NCBI GenBank assembly: GCA_944389895.1
Contig: CALXOA010000038.1
Coordinates: 1-64,000, forward strand
DNA length: 64,000 bases
From: an uncultured Victivallis sp.
GTDB lineage: Bacteria > Verrucomicrobiota > Lentisphaeria > Victivallales > Victivallaceae
Reading direction: 5' to 3'
Numbering within the stretch: the stretch's first letter is position 1; each line of letters begins with the position of its first letter. This document shows positions 44,302 through 52,832 of the stretch, one piece after another. The notes under the pieces were generated by a model that searched no databases, was not told the origin of the DNA, and saw only the letters and a list, made by a program, of their open reading frames with translations. The position numbers were made by a program, and so were the translations under genes.

Positions 44302-45993
44302 ATGAAGAATCTTCTTGCTGTCGCGTTGTTGTCTGTCGCATTCACCAGCTTCGGGGCGGAGGAACATCCGTTCGGCACCATGCTTCTCAACGGAGGCCGG
44401 ATTGAGCCGGTCGGCATGGAGATGGTCGAGGCTTCCAATGAGCATCTGAACTTCTGCTTTGCAACCCGTTTCCCGGATGACTCGATCTATCTCAACCATT
44501 CGGCCGGGATTCACACCGTCAGCGAATACGGTTGCCGGGATTATTCTCTCGACAACGGGCACACCTGGCGGAAAATGCCGTTCGATTTCGGTGGATTCAA
44601 CGCCTATCAGGATCGTGACGGGCGTAAGATCACCGTCCAGTGCTGGGATGACAAGGTTTCGGATACCCATGTCATCACCCGTCGGATTCTCGGGCCGGAT
44701 GGAAAAAGCGTGACTCGTGAAACGGTTACGCTGAAAATGCCGTTCGAAAGCACCTTCAGACTCCATCGGGAGGTACTCCGCCTCAAGGACGGCCGGCTGC
44801 TGCTGACCGGATATGGAAGGAAGAAGGACGCTCCGAAGTTCTTCAGTTTCGTGATCGCTTCCGGAGATGATGGAAAAAGCTGGAGTTACCTCTCGACGAT
44901 CCTCGAGGATCCCGCGGCAAAGTGGCCGGAGGGGCCCAACGAATGCGCCGTCATCGAGCTGGCGGACGGCGGGATTCTTGCCTACGTGCGGGTGGGCGGC
45001 ACCTCCCCGCTGCTGCAACTGCGTTCCTCCGACGGAGGCCGGAGCTGGAGCGCTCCGGAGGAGATTGCCAAATTCTGTGTTGCTCCCGCGGCGCGGATTC
45101 TTGAGAACGGAGCGCTGCTGGTCATTACCGGGCGTCCCAAACTCTATCTGCTGGTGGACTTCACCGGTACCGGGAAACAGTACCAGCGGTGCATGCTTTA
45201 TGGAGGGTCGGGCAGTTCGTATGCATCAGTGCTCGAGGTCGCTCCGAACCGGGTGATGGTGATCTACGACGAGAGCGATTTCGGAGCCTGGCGCAACACC
45301 GGACTCTTCAGCCGGATCATGGCGATGACTCTCGACGTGGTCCGTGACGATTCGGCACGTTTCACGGAGGTCGCCTCGCCGGAGGCCGCAAAATATGATC
45401 AGTTCTACTCGGCGGGCACCGGACAGAATCCGGAAGCCGGACGGATTTTCATGCCCTCCGGCTTCCAGAAGAAGGGGCAGGAGGCCTACTATGAGATCAT
45501 CCGGATTGCGGAACGCCCCCATCCGGTACTCCATCTTGAGTTGAAGGGAAAGAGTGCACCGCAGAAATTCGCCCATTTCTCCAGCTCCGTCATGCCGGGA
45601 AGCACGAAGCTCGAGGCCGGTTTCGAATTTCGCCTGACGGAGGCGGCCGGAAAGAAACCGCAGTTCGCCGTCCGTTTCTGTTTCGATGACAGGGGTGACG
45701 CCCGCCGGTACGGCTGGATCGCCTTCGGATTGGACAAGATCGTTTACCGCAGCAGTGGGAAGTTGGAAAATATTTCCTTCAATCCCGGCACCGGTTTTCA
45801 GGCATTTGAACTGAAGGCATCGCTGGATTCCGGAACGTATCAACTTTTCCTGAAGGGGAAGGACACTCCTCTTTTCACCGCGAAACTCACTTCGGATCCG
45901 GCGATCAGCCCCGGATTCACCTGGGGGGACGGTGCAAGCGACGTCGAAGGGGGCGTTGATCTCTCCTACATCGGCATCAACTCCGGAAATTGA
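44302..45993 (+). CDS. Secreted sialidase-like (BNR/Asp-box) protein
   Basis: The 563-residue protein has a signal peptide (MKNLLAVALLSVAFTSFGAEE) and a six-bladed-propeller type domain with Asp-box-like repeats (SLDNGHTWRKM, SGDDGKSWSYL, SSDGGRSWSAP). A C-terminal ~150-residue region is likely beta-sandwich (ARRYGWIAFGLDKIVYRSSG, GTYQLFLKGKD). Sialidase-family proteins cleave sialic acids or related glycosides outside the cell. Catalytic Arg-triad residues cannot be confirmed by eye, so it may be a non-sialidase glycosidase. It follows the prepilin-like gene by 8 bases and precedes the symporter gene. Confidence 0.75.
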   Translation: MKNLLAVALLSVAFTSFGAEEHPFGTMLLNGGRIEPVGMEMVEASNEHLNFCFATRFPDDSIYLNHSAGIHTVSEYGCRDYSLDNGHTWRKMPFDFGGFNAYQDRDGRKITVQCWDDKVSDTHVITRRILGPDGKSVTRETVTLKMPFESTFRLHREVLRLKDGRLLLTGYGRKKDAPKFFSFVIASGDDGKSWSYLSTILEDPAAKWPEGPNECAVIELADGGILAYVRVGGTSPLLQLRSSDGGRSWSAPEEIAKFCVAPAARILENGALLVITGRPKLYLLVDFTGTGKQYQRCMLYGGSGSSYASVLEVAPNRVMVIYDESDFGAWRNTGLFSRIMAMTLDVVRDDSARFTEVASPEAAKYDQFYSAGTGQNPEAGRIFMPSGFQKKGQEAYYEIIRIAERPHPVLHLELKGKSAPQKFAHFSSSVMPGSTKLEAGFEFRLTEAAGKKPQFAVRFCFDDRGDARRYGWIAFGLDKIVYRSSGKLENISFNPGTGFQAFELKASLDSGTYQLFLKGKDTPLFTAKLTSDPAISPGFTWGDGASDVEGGVDLSYIGINSGN

Positions 45994-45999
45994 CGGATC

Positions 46000-47790
46000 A
46001 TGCAAAATCTGTTTCTGCTGGACTACGCGATCATCGTCTTCTACTTCGTGCTGGTACTCTGTATCGGATTCTTCTTCGCCAGGGGGGAGAACAGTTCCGA
46101 AGAGTACCTGCTCGGGGGAAGGCGCATGCCGACGCTGGCGATCGGACTCTCCTGCATGGTGTCGCTGCTCAGTTCTGTCTCCATCGTGATGGTGCCGGGA
46201 GAGATTTTCAACAACGGGCTGACGTTGTTCATCTTTCAGGGGACGATCGGGTTGGCGTTGTCGATTCCGTGCTATCTGCTGTTCACACGCTTCTACTTTC
46301 TGCTCGGGAGTTTCACTCCGTATGAATATCTTGAATACCGCTACGACGGCACCGTGCGGGCGGTAGTCGCGATCAGCGCGTTCTACACCCGCACCATGTA
46401 TCTCGGCATGGTGCTGTACACAACCGCCAAGATCTTCGAGAGCTGTTACGGCTGGCCGGCGTGGTTCTCGATTCTGCTGGTCGGTACGGTGGGCGTTGTC
46501 TATACGGTGATGGGCGGCATGAAAGCGGTGGTATGGACCGATGTGCTGCAGTTTATTTTCCTCTTCGGTGGATTCATCGCCATTGTCGTGATTCTCTGCT
46601 GGAGGATCGACGGCGGAGTTGTGGAGGCGGTTGCATGCGCGTTTCGCGACGGGCATGGCATTCCGCAGTTTTCGCAGGTTGAATTTTATTCGGCTTCACC
46701 TTATGTGCGACTGTTGATCTGGTTGCTGTTGTGGAATGCGATCGTCGCTCCGCTGACCACCGCGTGCAGTGATCAGATCAACATTCAGCGGCTGCTCAGC
46801 ACTCCGAACTGGCGCGAAGGATTCAAGTCTCAGGTTATCGCCTCGGTCAGCGCGATGCTCTTCACCTGGGTGCTCTGGCTGGCCGGGCTGGCGGTCTACA
46901 CCTATTATCAGCAGAATCCGGAACCCGGGCTGGCGGGGACCGGCGCCGGAGACAAGGCCTTCTTCCACTTCGTATCGACCCAGTTGCCGTCGCCGTTACC
47001 GGGGATTTTCATGGCGGCGATGCTGGCGGCGATCATGAGCACCCTCGATTCGGGGATGAATTCCATGGCGACGGTGTGGCTCAAGGAGATCCATCAGAAA
47101 TTTTTCAACCGTGCGATGCGGAAGGAACATGAGGTGCCGGTACTGCGCTGGGCGACGGTTCTGATCGGCGTATTCGCGATTGTACTGGGGATTCTTCTCG
47201 ATGTCTCCGGTCGATGGCTGGAGCAGTCGGTCGCCGAGGTCGGAACGCTCTTCTATATGATCGGTGCGGCGATTCTGCCGGCCTTTCTCTTCGCCGTCCT
47301 CTCCTGCCGTGCAAATGCGCGGTTGATCTGGGGCTTTACATTCTTCGCCTTCGGCGAATCCCTGGCGATGAATTGCTGGTACACGCTTTCCCGCGCCAGT
47401 CTGCAGGCATTCGAAACAGGAGCTTCCGCGTCGTGGGGCTGGGCGGGTAAACTCGGATTTCTCCACGTACTCTGGCCGCTGTTGCTCGGACTCCTTCTGC
47501 TGGTGCCGTGGACTGTGATGCGTCGATACTGGTATGGCAAACTTTCCGGACTGCTGGCGCTGGCGGCATTCGGTGCCAGCGAAGGGATGCTGGTCTGGTA
47601 TCTTTACAGCAACTGGATGATCACCGATGCGCCGCAGGCGCGCAGTTTCGCGTTCTTTCTTCCGGTCTCCTTCATCGGTGCGTTTGTAATTCTGTGGTTC
47701 TGCCCCCGGCAGCCACGCGAAAAATATCAGGGGTTGACGCTCGCGACGCTCGGGCAGGAGATCCTGGTCAGGAAGAGAGGTTCAGAATGA
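46000..47790 (+). CDS. Sodium:solute symporter (SSS/SLC5 family)
   Basis: The 596-residue protein has about 13-14 membrane segments. Family traits are SSEEYLLGGRRMPTLAIGLS near the N-terminus, PYEYLEYRYDGTVRA, VYTVMGGMKAVVWTDVLQFIFLFGG and STLDSGMNSMATVWLKEI. SSS members import sugars, sialic acid, amino acids or organic acids with sodium. Placed between a sialidase-like gene and a NeuB-like gene, it probably imports the released sugar acid, which is an inference. Its stop overlaps the next ATG. Confidence 0.9.
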   Translation: MQNLFLLDYAIIVFYFVLVLCIGFFFARGENSSEEYLLGGRRMPTLAIGLSCMVSLLSSVSIVMVPGEIFNNGLTLFIFQGTIGLALSIPCYLLFTRFYFLLGSFTPYEYLEYRYDGTVRAVVAISAFYTRTMYLGMVLYTTAKIFESCYGWPAWFSILLVGTVGVVYTVMGGMKAVVWTDVLQFIFLFGGFIAIVVILCWRIDGGVVEAVACAFRDGHGIPQFSQVEFYSASPYVRLLIWLLLWNAIVAPLTTACSDQINIQRLLSTPNWREGFKSQVIASVSAMLFTWVLWLAGLAVYTYYQQNPEPGLAGTGAGDKAFFHFVSTQLPSPLPGIFMAAMLAAIMSTLDSGMNSMATVWLKEIHQKFFNRAMRKEHEVPVLRWATVLIGVFAIVLGILLDVSGRWLEQSVAEVGTLFYMIGAAILPAFLFAVLSCRANARLIWGFTFFAFGESLAMNCWYTLSRASLQAFETGASASWGWAGKLGFLHVLWPLLLGLLLLVPWTVMRRYWYGKLSGLLALAAFGASEGMLVWYLYSNWMITDAPQARSFAFFLPVSFIGAFVILWFCPRQPREKYQGLTLATLGQEILVRKRGSE

Positions 47791-48947
47791 GTTTTCGGGA
47801 GTACTGGAACAGGACCATCCAGGTCCGCAACCGCCGGATCGGCGCCGGCGAAAAAATTTTTCTGACCGCCGAAATCGGCGCTGCGCACAACGGATCGGTC
47901 GACAATGCGAAGATCATGATCGAAGCCGCCGCCCGCAGCGGTTGCGACGGTGTGGACATCTTCATGGCGGAGCCGGAGGATTTCTACTACACCGGCAAGT
48001 GTCTCCCCGGCCGGGATTTCCATGCGGAGTGGCGCAAACTGCACTTCGATCTCGATCAGTGGCGTGAACTTTTCGCCTTCGCCCGTGAGCAGGGGATCAT
48101 TCTCTACCCGACACCGCTCGATCTCGCATCGATTGAACTCTGCCGGAAACTGCCGGTCGAAATGCTCAACATCAACAGCGATGACTCCAACAACGTTTTC
48201 ATGCTCAAAGCCGCCGCATCGCTCGGAGTTCCGGTGACGGTTCACGACATCAACATCTCGCTGACCGAGATCGCCATGGCGGTCCGGACACTGCAGGATG
48301 CCGGCTGCAGCGACATCATCCTGCTTCATTCCACGCAGGAGAGCGGGGAGGAGGCGACGTTGTACGAATCGGCCAACCTTGAGGTCATCAATACCTACAG
48401 ACAGGTGTTCGGGGGATCCGGAGTACTGGCCGGCTGTGTGGAACACACCACCAGCGATTTTCTGATCTACGGTGTTGCGGCGCTCCGGCCGGTATTGATC
48501 TCCAAACACATCCAGATCCGTCCCGCCGACAATCCGGGCGACTATCACATCTCGGTGGATACCGCCAATCTGGCGGCGATGGTGAAGAAGGTGCGCTACA
48601 TCGAACAGGCGCTGGGCGGCGGCAGCAATCAATTCGTACTCGGTGCGGACGGTGGTGCTTCGGCGTGGACTCTCTCGCGCCGGAAGGTGCTGGTTGCCGC
48701 ACGCAACATCCCGGCCGGGAAGCGGGTCGAGGAGGCGGATCTCACCGCAAAACGTCCCGGAAATCTCGGCGGCGTCAGTCCGATGCAGTACATCCATCTG
48801 ATCGGCTCGGTCGCCAAACGCGACATCCGGGCGAATGAACCGCTGGAATTCGAGTTTTTCTCCGAGATCCAAAGTGCTCCATACAAGTATCCGCCGCTTG
48901 ACGAATACAGGACTTCGGCGGACCTCAACTCCATCCGAGGCGCCTGA
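47787..48947 (+). CDS. NeuB-like nonulosonate synthase family protein with SAF domain
   Basis: The 386-residue protein has a TIM-barrel NeuB-type domain (TAEIGAAHNGSVDNAKIMIEAA near residue 26) and a C-terminal SAF/antifreeze-like domain (VLVAARNIPAGKRVEEADLT). NeuB enzymes condense PEP with ManNAc-like sugars. Differences from classical NeuB are visible: the usual VKFQ/VKHQ stretch reads GVDIFM, and the metal/PEP region is divergent (EHTTSD). It may make or break a related sugar acid, or be non-synthetic. The start overlaps the symporter stop (ATGA). It ends the GntR operon. Confidence 0.8.
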   Translation: MSFREYWNRTIQVRNRRIGAGEKIFLTAEIGAAHNGSVDNAKIMIEAAARSGCDGVDIFMAEPEDFYYTGKCLPGRDFHAEWRKLHFDLDQWRELFAFAREQGIILYPTPLDLASIELCRKLPVEMLNINSDDSNNVFMLKAAASLGVPVTVHDINISLTEIAMAVRTLQDAGCSDIILLHSTQESGEEATLYESANLEVINTYRQVFGGSGVLAGCVEHTTSDFLIYGVAALRPVLISKHIQIRPADNPGDYHISVDTANLAAMVKKVRYIEQALGGGSNQFVLGADGGASAWTLSRRKVLVAARNIPAGKRVEEADLTAKRPGNLGGVSPMQYIHLIGSVAKRDIRANEPLEFEFFSEIQSAPYKYPPLDEYRTSADLNSIRGA

Positions 48948-48981
48948 AGCGGTTCTTTCCGGAAGGAGTCCTGCGTGACAT

Positions 48982-49012
48982 CCCCCGGCCGGAGAGAGTT
49001 TCCGCCGGGGGG
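48982..49012. terminator. Hairpin between two convergent genes
   Basis: CCCCCGG (48982-48988) pairs with CCGGGGG (49005-49011), with an inner CGGA/TCCG stem. Only a weak T-run follows. It lies between the NeuB-like gene and the converging gene at 49056. Confidence 0.6.
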
Positions 49013-49055
49013 CCTTTCTGATTCCCCGCCTGCGGGAAAAGGTGTGGCGCCGGAA

Positions 49056-49571
49056 CTATTTTTCGAGGATTTCGCGGATGTTGATCCGGTCGATCTTCCA
49101 GCCCTCCTTGTCTCTGGTCAGCGAGCAGGAGAGGTCGCGTACTTCGGAGATGATTTCCCCGCTCTTGAGATCACCGTCGAGAAATCCGGTGAAGGTTGCG
49201 ACCGCCCGGTCGGGCGTTTCGATCGTCACTTCCAGATCCCGGATAGATACCTTGACTACCGTGAACCTTGCCCGGAAACGGGCGAGATTCGCCGAAAGTT
49301 CAGCATCGGTATAGTCTCCGGTGAACAGGTCGTGCCCGAACTCCAGGCGGCAGACCGGGGCGAAAAGCGCCGAAACCCGCGAAACCTTCAGCCCGGCGAG
49401 CACCGCGCTTTCTCCGGGAGTCTTCGTGGCGATGGTGCAGAGATTCTTCAAGGTCCGCCGAACCTGCGCTTCGGGAGAATCCGTCTGGAGATACCAGAAT
49501 GAGATTCCTCCGAGGATGAGGATTGCCGCAAACAGGGCGATCTGCCATTTTTTGAATTTGAAAATCAACAT
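49056..49571 (-). CDS. Membrane-anchored NTF2-like hypothetical protein
   Basis: The 171-residue protein has one N-terminal membrane helix (about 8-27, IALFAAILILGGISFWYLQ). A small alpha/beta region follows whose end (RAVATFTGFLDGD, SCSLTRDKEGWKIDRINI) resembles NTF2/SnoaL-like folds. A specific function cannot be given. It is last of three minus-strand genes, 16 bases after the DUF721 gene. Confidence 0.6.
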   Translation of the reverse strand: MLIFKFKKWQIALFAAILILGGISFWYLQTDSPEAQVRRTLKNLCTIATKTPGESAVLAGLKVSRVSALFAPVCRLEFGHDLFTGDYTDAELSANLARFRARFTVVKVSIRDLEVTIETPDRAVATFTGFLDGDLKSGEIISEVRDLSCSLTRDKEGWKIDRINIREILEK

Positions 49572-49587
49572 TTTCCTCTCCGTATCT

Positions 49588-49998
49588 TCAGCGGCGGCGG
49601 TTGACGCTGCCGGCCGGAATCAGTCGCAGAGATGTACAGACCGTCGGGCCAACCATCCGGTGAATCCGGGCGAGAAAGAGATCGAGCGACGGCTGCAGCT
49701 CGCGGAGCAGCGAACTGTGACGGACTTCAAGACAGAGCACTCCATCGTGTAACCGCGCCGGTCTCGCATAAGCCGCCATCTGTGCTCCGACAATCTCCTT
49801 CCATCTGGTTTCCAGTGCGATGAAATTCGCCACATCGGGATCCGCAAGACCCTCGCACAGATGCTCGATCACATCGCCCGCGTTGACCGGTTGCGGCGTG
49901 TGAGCGACCATCTCGATCCGGGCGCGTTTTTCCCCGTACCAGCCCCGCAGCAGTTGGTAACGGGTTCGCCGGAAAAATTTTTCCTGGTTGCGATTCAC
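49588..49998 (-). CDS. DUF721 / DciA-like protein
   Basis: The 136-residue protein starts with GTG at 49998, preceded by GGAGGAGG. The DUF721 core reads TRWKEIVGAQMAAYARPARLHDGVLCLEVRHSS, followed by LRELQPSLDLFLARI. DciA members of this group help load the replicative helicase DnaB; a dnaB gene lies at 58777. DciA assignment is by family resemblance. It sits between two small genes on the same strand. Confidence 0.8.
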   Translation of the reverse strand: MNRNQEKFFRRTRYQLLRGWYGEKRARIEMVAHTPQPVNAGDVIEHLCEGLADPDVANFIALETRWKEIVGAQMAAYARPARLHDGVLCLEVRHSSLLRELQPSLDLFLARIHRMVGPTVCTSLRLIPAGSVNRRR

Positions 49999-50024
49999 AG
50001 CGCCTCCTCCGCGTCCGCCCGTGC

Positions 50025-50405
50025 TCAGATGTTGATGTTGAGCCCGAACATCATCAACGGCAACAGCAGAGTGTGAACCACCAGCTTGGCGGGTGCGATA
50101 CTTCCCTTGATCGTATAGATCAACCCGGAACGCAGAGAACTTCTGCTGAAGGGCCCCAGAAAAGCCATCTTCAGCATCCCGTAAGGCAGATAGAGGATTT
50201 CCCATACGTCCTTGCCCATTTTCAGGAAACACTTGAGCGTATTCAACCCCGCGCGGATCAGATAGGGTTTGGCCGCTTCGGCGGCCCGCAGTGCGATCGG
50301 GGCGAGAATGGCGATCGTCACCGGATCGATCGCCTGAACGTTCTGAGCCGGGAAGAGCGTGAAGAGTATCGCCACCAACAGGAATATTTTAAAGAATCGT
50401 TTCAT
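50025..50405 (-). CDS. Small secreted or membrane hypothetical protein
   Basis: The 126-residue protein has an N-terminal signal or membrane segment (MKRFFKIFLLVAILFTLFPAQNVQA). Hydrophobic helices follow (VTIAILAPIALRAA and LVVHTLLLPLMMFGLN). No family recognised. There is no ribosome site; a TATATT box ends 9 bases before the ATG, which points to a leaderless mRNA. The -35 overlaps the stop codon of murG. Confidence 0.6.
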   Translation of the reverse strand: MKRFFKIFLLVAILFTLFPAQNVQAIDPVTIAILAPIALRAAEAAKPYLIRAGLNTLKCFLKMGKDVWEILYLPYGMLKMAFLGPFSRSSLRSGLIYTIKGSIAPAKLVVHTLLLPLMMFGLNINI

Positions 50406-50414
50406 AATGTGAGG

Positions 50415-50443
50415 AATATATACCGTCTGTGACGATAATTCAA
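50415..50443 (-). promoter_or_regulatory. Promoter of the small-gene operon, leaderless type
   Basis: On the minus strand TTGAAT (50438-50443), 17 bases, TATATT (50415-50420), then only 9 bases to the ATG at 50405. Confidence 0.6.
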
Positions 50444-51591
50444 CATGAGTTGCCGTCTGATGCGGAAAAAGCCCTTGAAATCTCCTGCAGCAGCCGTTCC
50501 GCTGCATCCGGCATCGCCCGGCTCCGGGCAACCTCTGCACGCCGCCGCCAGGCGTCCGGCTGTTCGAGAAAATCGCGGAACAGCTCCGTTGCCCGCTCGA
50601 TGGTACACTCCGCGTTGGGCAGCAGCAATGCGGCCCCGGCATCTGCGAGAAAGCGGGCGTTGTCGGTTTGATGCCCCTCCGCCGCATAGGGGTAGGGAAT
50701 CAGAATCGCCGCTTTCCCGAAGAGCGCCAGCTCCGCTACGGTACTTCCCCCCGAACGGGACAGAACCAGGTCGGCCGCACCGAATGCGAGTTCCATGCGT
50801 TCGGTTCCGGGAAGGACCAGTACCTTGAAGGGAACTCCGGCGTAAGCCTGCCGGGCCTCTTCTACCTTCCGGGGGCCGGCGAGGTGGAGCACCTGAAAAC
50901 TGTCACCACCGATCTGCCGCAGAGCCGCCGGGCAGACGTTGTTGAATACGCTGGCTCCCTGACTGCCGCCGGTGATCAGAAACAGCGGCTTTCCCGGATC
51001 GAATCCGGCGTGGAATACCTCCTCAAGTCCGGCAAAGGCCTCATTGCGGCTGATTCCGGCATGTTGCAGAAGTTCCGGGCGTACCGGCATTCCGGTGCAG
51101 ACCACCCGGCAACGGCAGGAATCGGCGTTGACCGCGGGGAAAGCGGTCCCGAGCAACCGTGCTCCGCGCGACAGCCAGCGGTTTGCTTTGCCGATCCGGG
51201 CGTTCCCGTCATGAAGAAAGACCGGAATGCCGAGAGAACGTGCTGCAAGAATTGCCGGGAGTGACGCGAAAGACCCCATCCCGAGCAGCGCCTGCGGACG
51301 AAAACGGATGAGTTCGCGCCGGGCGGTCCGGAAACCTCCGGCGAGTCCGCCGCAGAAGCGGAGCGCTTTCCCCGGCGAACCGGGACTCGGCATCAGCGGC
51401 AACATCAGTGCCGGCACCTGTCTGGATTGGGCGACCGCGCACTGTGCGGCCGAGTTCACCCCGGAGAGCAGCAGTTCGGCCTCGCCCCCGGTTGCGATGA
51501 GTGTGCGGGCAATGCTCAGTCCGGGGTAGAAGTGTCCGCCGGTACCGCCGCAGGTGACGGCGAGACGGAGCGGTTCGACTCCTGAAGTCAT
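50440..51591 (-). CDS. murG: UDP-GlcNAc:undecaprenyl-PP-MurNAc-pentapeptide GlcNAc transferase
   Basis: The 383-residue GT28 enzyme makes lipid II at the inner membrane. TCGGTGGHFYPGLSIA (about 13-28) is the N-terminal G-loop; LITGGSQGASVFN, the UDP-GlcNAc site SRSGGSTVAELALFGKAAILIPYP and EGHQTDNARFL follow. The ATG overlaps the ftsW stop. It is last in the uap-ftsW-murG operon, which also brings the uridyltransferase making its donor. Confidence 0.95.
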   Translation of the reverse strand: MTSGVEPLRLAVTCGGTGGHFYPGLSIARTLIATGGEAELLLSGVNSAAQCAVAQSRQVPALMLPLMPSPGSPGKALRFCGGLAGGFRTARRELIRFRPQALLGMGSFASLPAILAARSLGIPVFLHDGNARIGKANRWLSRGARLLGTAFPAVNADSCRCRVVCTGMPVRPELLQHAGISRNEAFAGLEEVFHAGFDPGKPLFLITGGSQGASVFNNVCPAALRQIGGDSFQVLHLAGPRKVEEARQAYAGVPFKVLVLPGTERMELAFGAADLVLSRSGGSTVAELALFGKAAILIPYPYAAEGHQTDNARFLADAGAALLLPNAECTIERATELFRDFLEQPDAWRRRAEVARSRAMPDAAERLLQEISRAFSASDGNSC

Positions 51592-52820
51592 TCTTCCTCC
51601 TTGCGGTAGTTGCGCCACCACGGCAGAAATGAGAGTTTCGAACGGATGAAATTCAGATAATCCTCGTTGTAACCCGGATAGGCGGTGTCGGCGGCGATCG
51701 AAACCAGGAGCCCTACGGCAATCAGGCTGGCGATCATGTTGCTGCCGCCGTAACTGATGAACGGCGCCGGCATTCCCTTGGTCGGCGCCGCCCCAGAAAT
51801 CACCGCCAGATTGATCGCCGCCTGAACCGAAAGCCCGATGGTCAACGCGAAGCCGAGAAGCATTCCCAGCCGGGAGTTGGAACGCAGCGAGATCGTCAAT
51901 GCCGCGACCGTGAAGCCGATGTAAAACACGATCAGAATCGCCATCGCAATCAACCCGAGCTCCTCCCCGACGATGGCGAGGATGAAGTCGGTGTGGGCTT
52001 CCGGCAGGTATTTCGCCTTCATCCGGCTGCTCATGAAGCCGATACCGGTCCAGCCGCCGGAGCCGAGCGCAAGCAGGGAGTTCCAGAGCTGATAACCCTC
52101 GTCCTGCTGCACGAGTTCTGGTTGCATGAAGGAGGTGATCCGGGCCAGCCGGGTTGCGTCGTGCTCGATGATGTAGAACAGGATCGCTCCGGCCCCGGCC
52201 AGCGGAATCAGCAGGTAGCGCAGGTAGAGCCCGGCCGCCAGCATGGTCCCCACCGCCACGGCGGAGACCAGCACGGTGGTGCCGAGGTCGCGTCCGGCGA
52301 GAATGGAGAGAATCACCAGGCCGGAAATTCCGGCCAGCGGCAGAATCCCTCCGCGTCCGCGCAGATGGTTGAAGGTACGCAGATTTTCCGAACAGTATTT
52401 CGCGACGAACAGCGCCACCGCGATTTTTGCGAACTCCGAAGGCTGTATACTCATATCCATGCCCGGCAGCCGGAATCGGATCCAACGGTTCGCCCCGTTG
52501 ACTGCCGGGAAGCAGAAAAGTGCGATCATCAACAGCACGAAAGAGATGCCCATCCAGAGGAGACTGGCCGAAGCGAGCTTCCGGTAGCCGATCACGAACG
52601 CGGTCACTCCGCCCAGGGAACCGATCACCACCCAGATCAGCTGGTTTCGGAAAAACTTCAACCCGGCGGTGCCGTAACTCGCCGAGTAGAGCATGGTCAG
52701 GCCGAACACCACCAGCACCATGGTCAGAAAGAGCAGCCAGCGTGCCGGGTTCAATGCCGTGGCGGCATCCGGAGTCCGGTTCAGCAGGGCCAGTTCATCG
52801 GTCAGGAACATCTCTTTCAC
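51588..52820 (-). CDS. ftsW: SEDS-family cell division glycosyltransferase FtsW
   Basis: The 410-residue polytopic protein of the SEDS family polymerises lipid II at the septum with its partner penicillin-binding protein. SEDS motifs are VNGANRWIRF, DMSIQPSEFAKIA, GRDLGTTVLV, YQLWNSLLALGSGGWTGIGF, HTDFILAIVGEELGL and the MPAPFISYGGSNMIA end. GTG 52820 is the likely start (GAGGT upstream); ATG 52811 is an alternative. Neighbouring murG supports FtsW over RodA. The gap to the uap stop is 12 bases. Confidence 0.92.
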   Translation of the reverse strand: MKEMFLTDELALLNRTPDAATALNPARWLLFLTMVLVVFGLTMLYSASYGTAGLKFFRNQLIWVVIGSLGGVTAFVIGYRKLASASLLWMGISFVLLMIALFCFPAVNGANRWIRFRLPGMDMSIQPSEFAKIAVALFVAKYCSENLRTFNHLRGRGGILPLAGISGLVILSILAGRDLGTTVLVSAVAVGTMLAAGLYLRYLLIPLAGAGAILFYIIEHDATRLARITSFMQPELVQQDEGYQLWNSLLALGSGGWTGIGFMSSRMKAKYLPEAHTDFILAIVGEELGLIAMAILIVFYIGFTVAALTISLRSNSRLGMLLGFALTIGLSVQAAINLAVISGAAPTKGMPAPFISYGGSNMIASLIAVGLLVSIAADTAYPGYNEDYLNFIRSKLSFLPWWRNYRKEEE

Positions 52821-52832
52821 GATGGGAAGACC

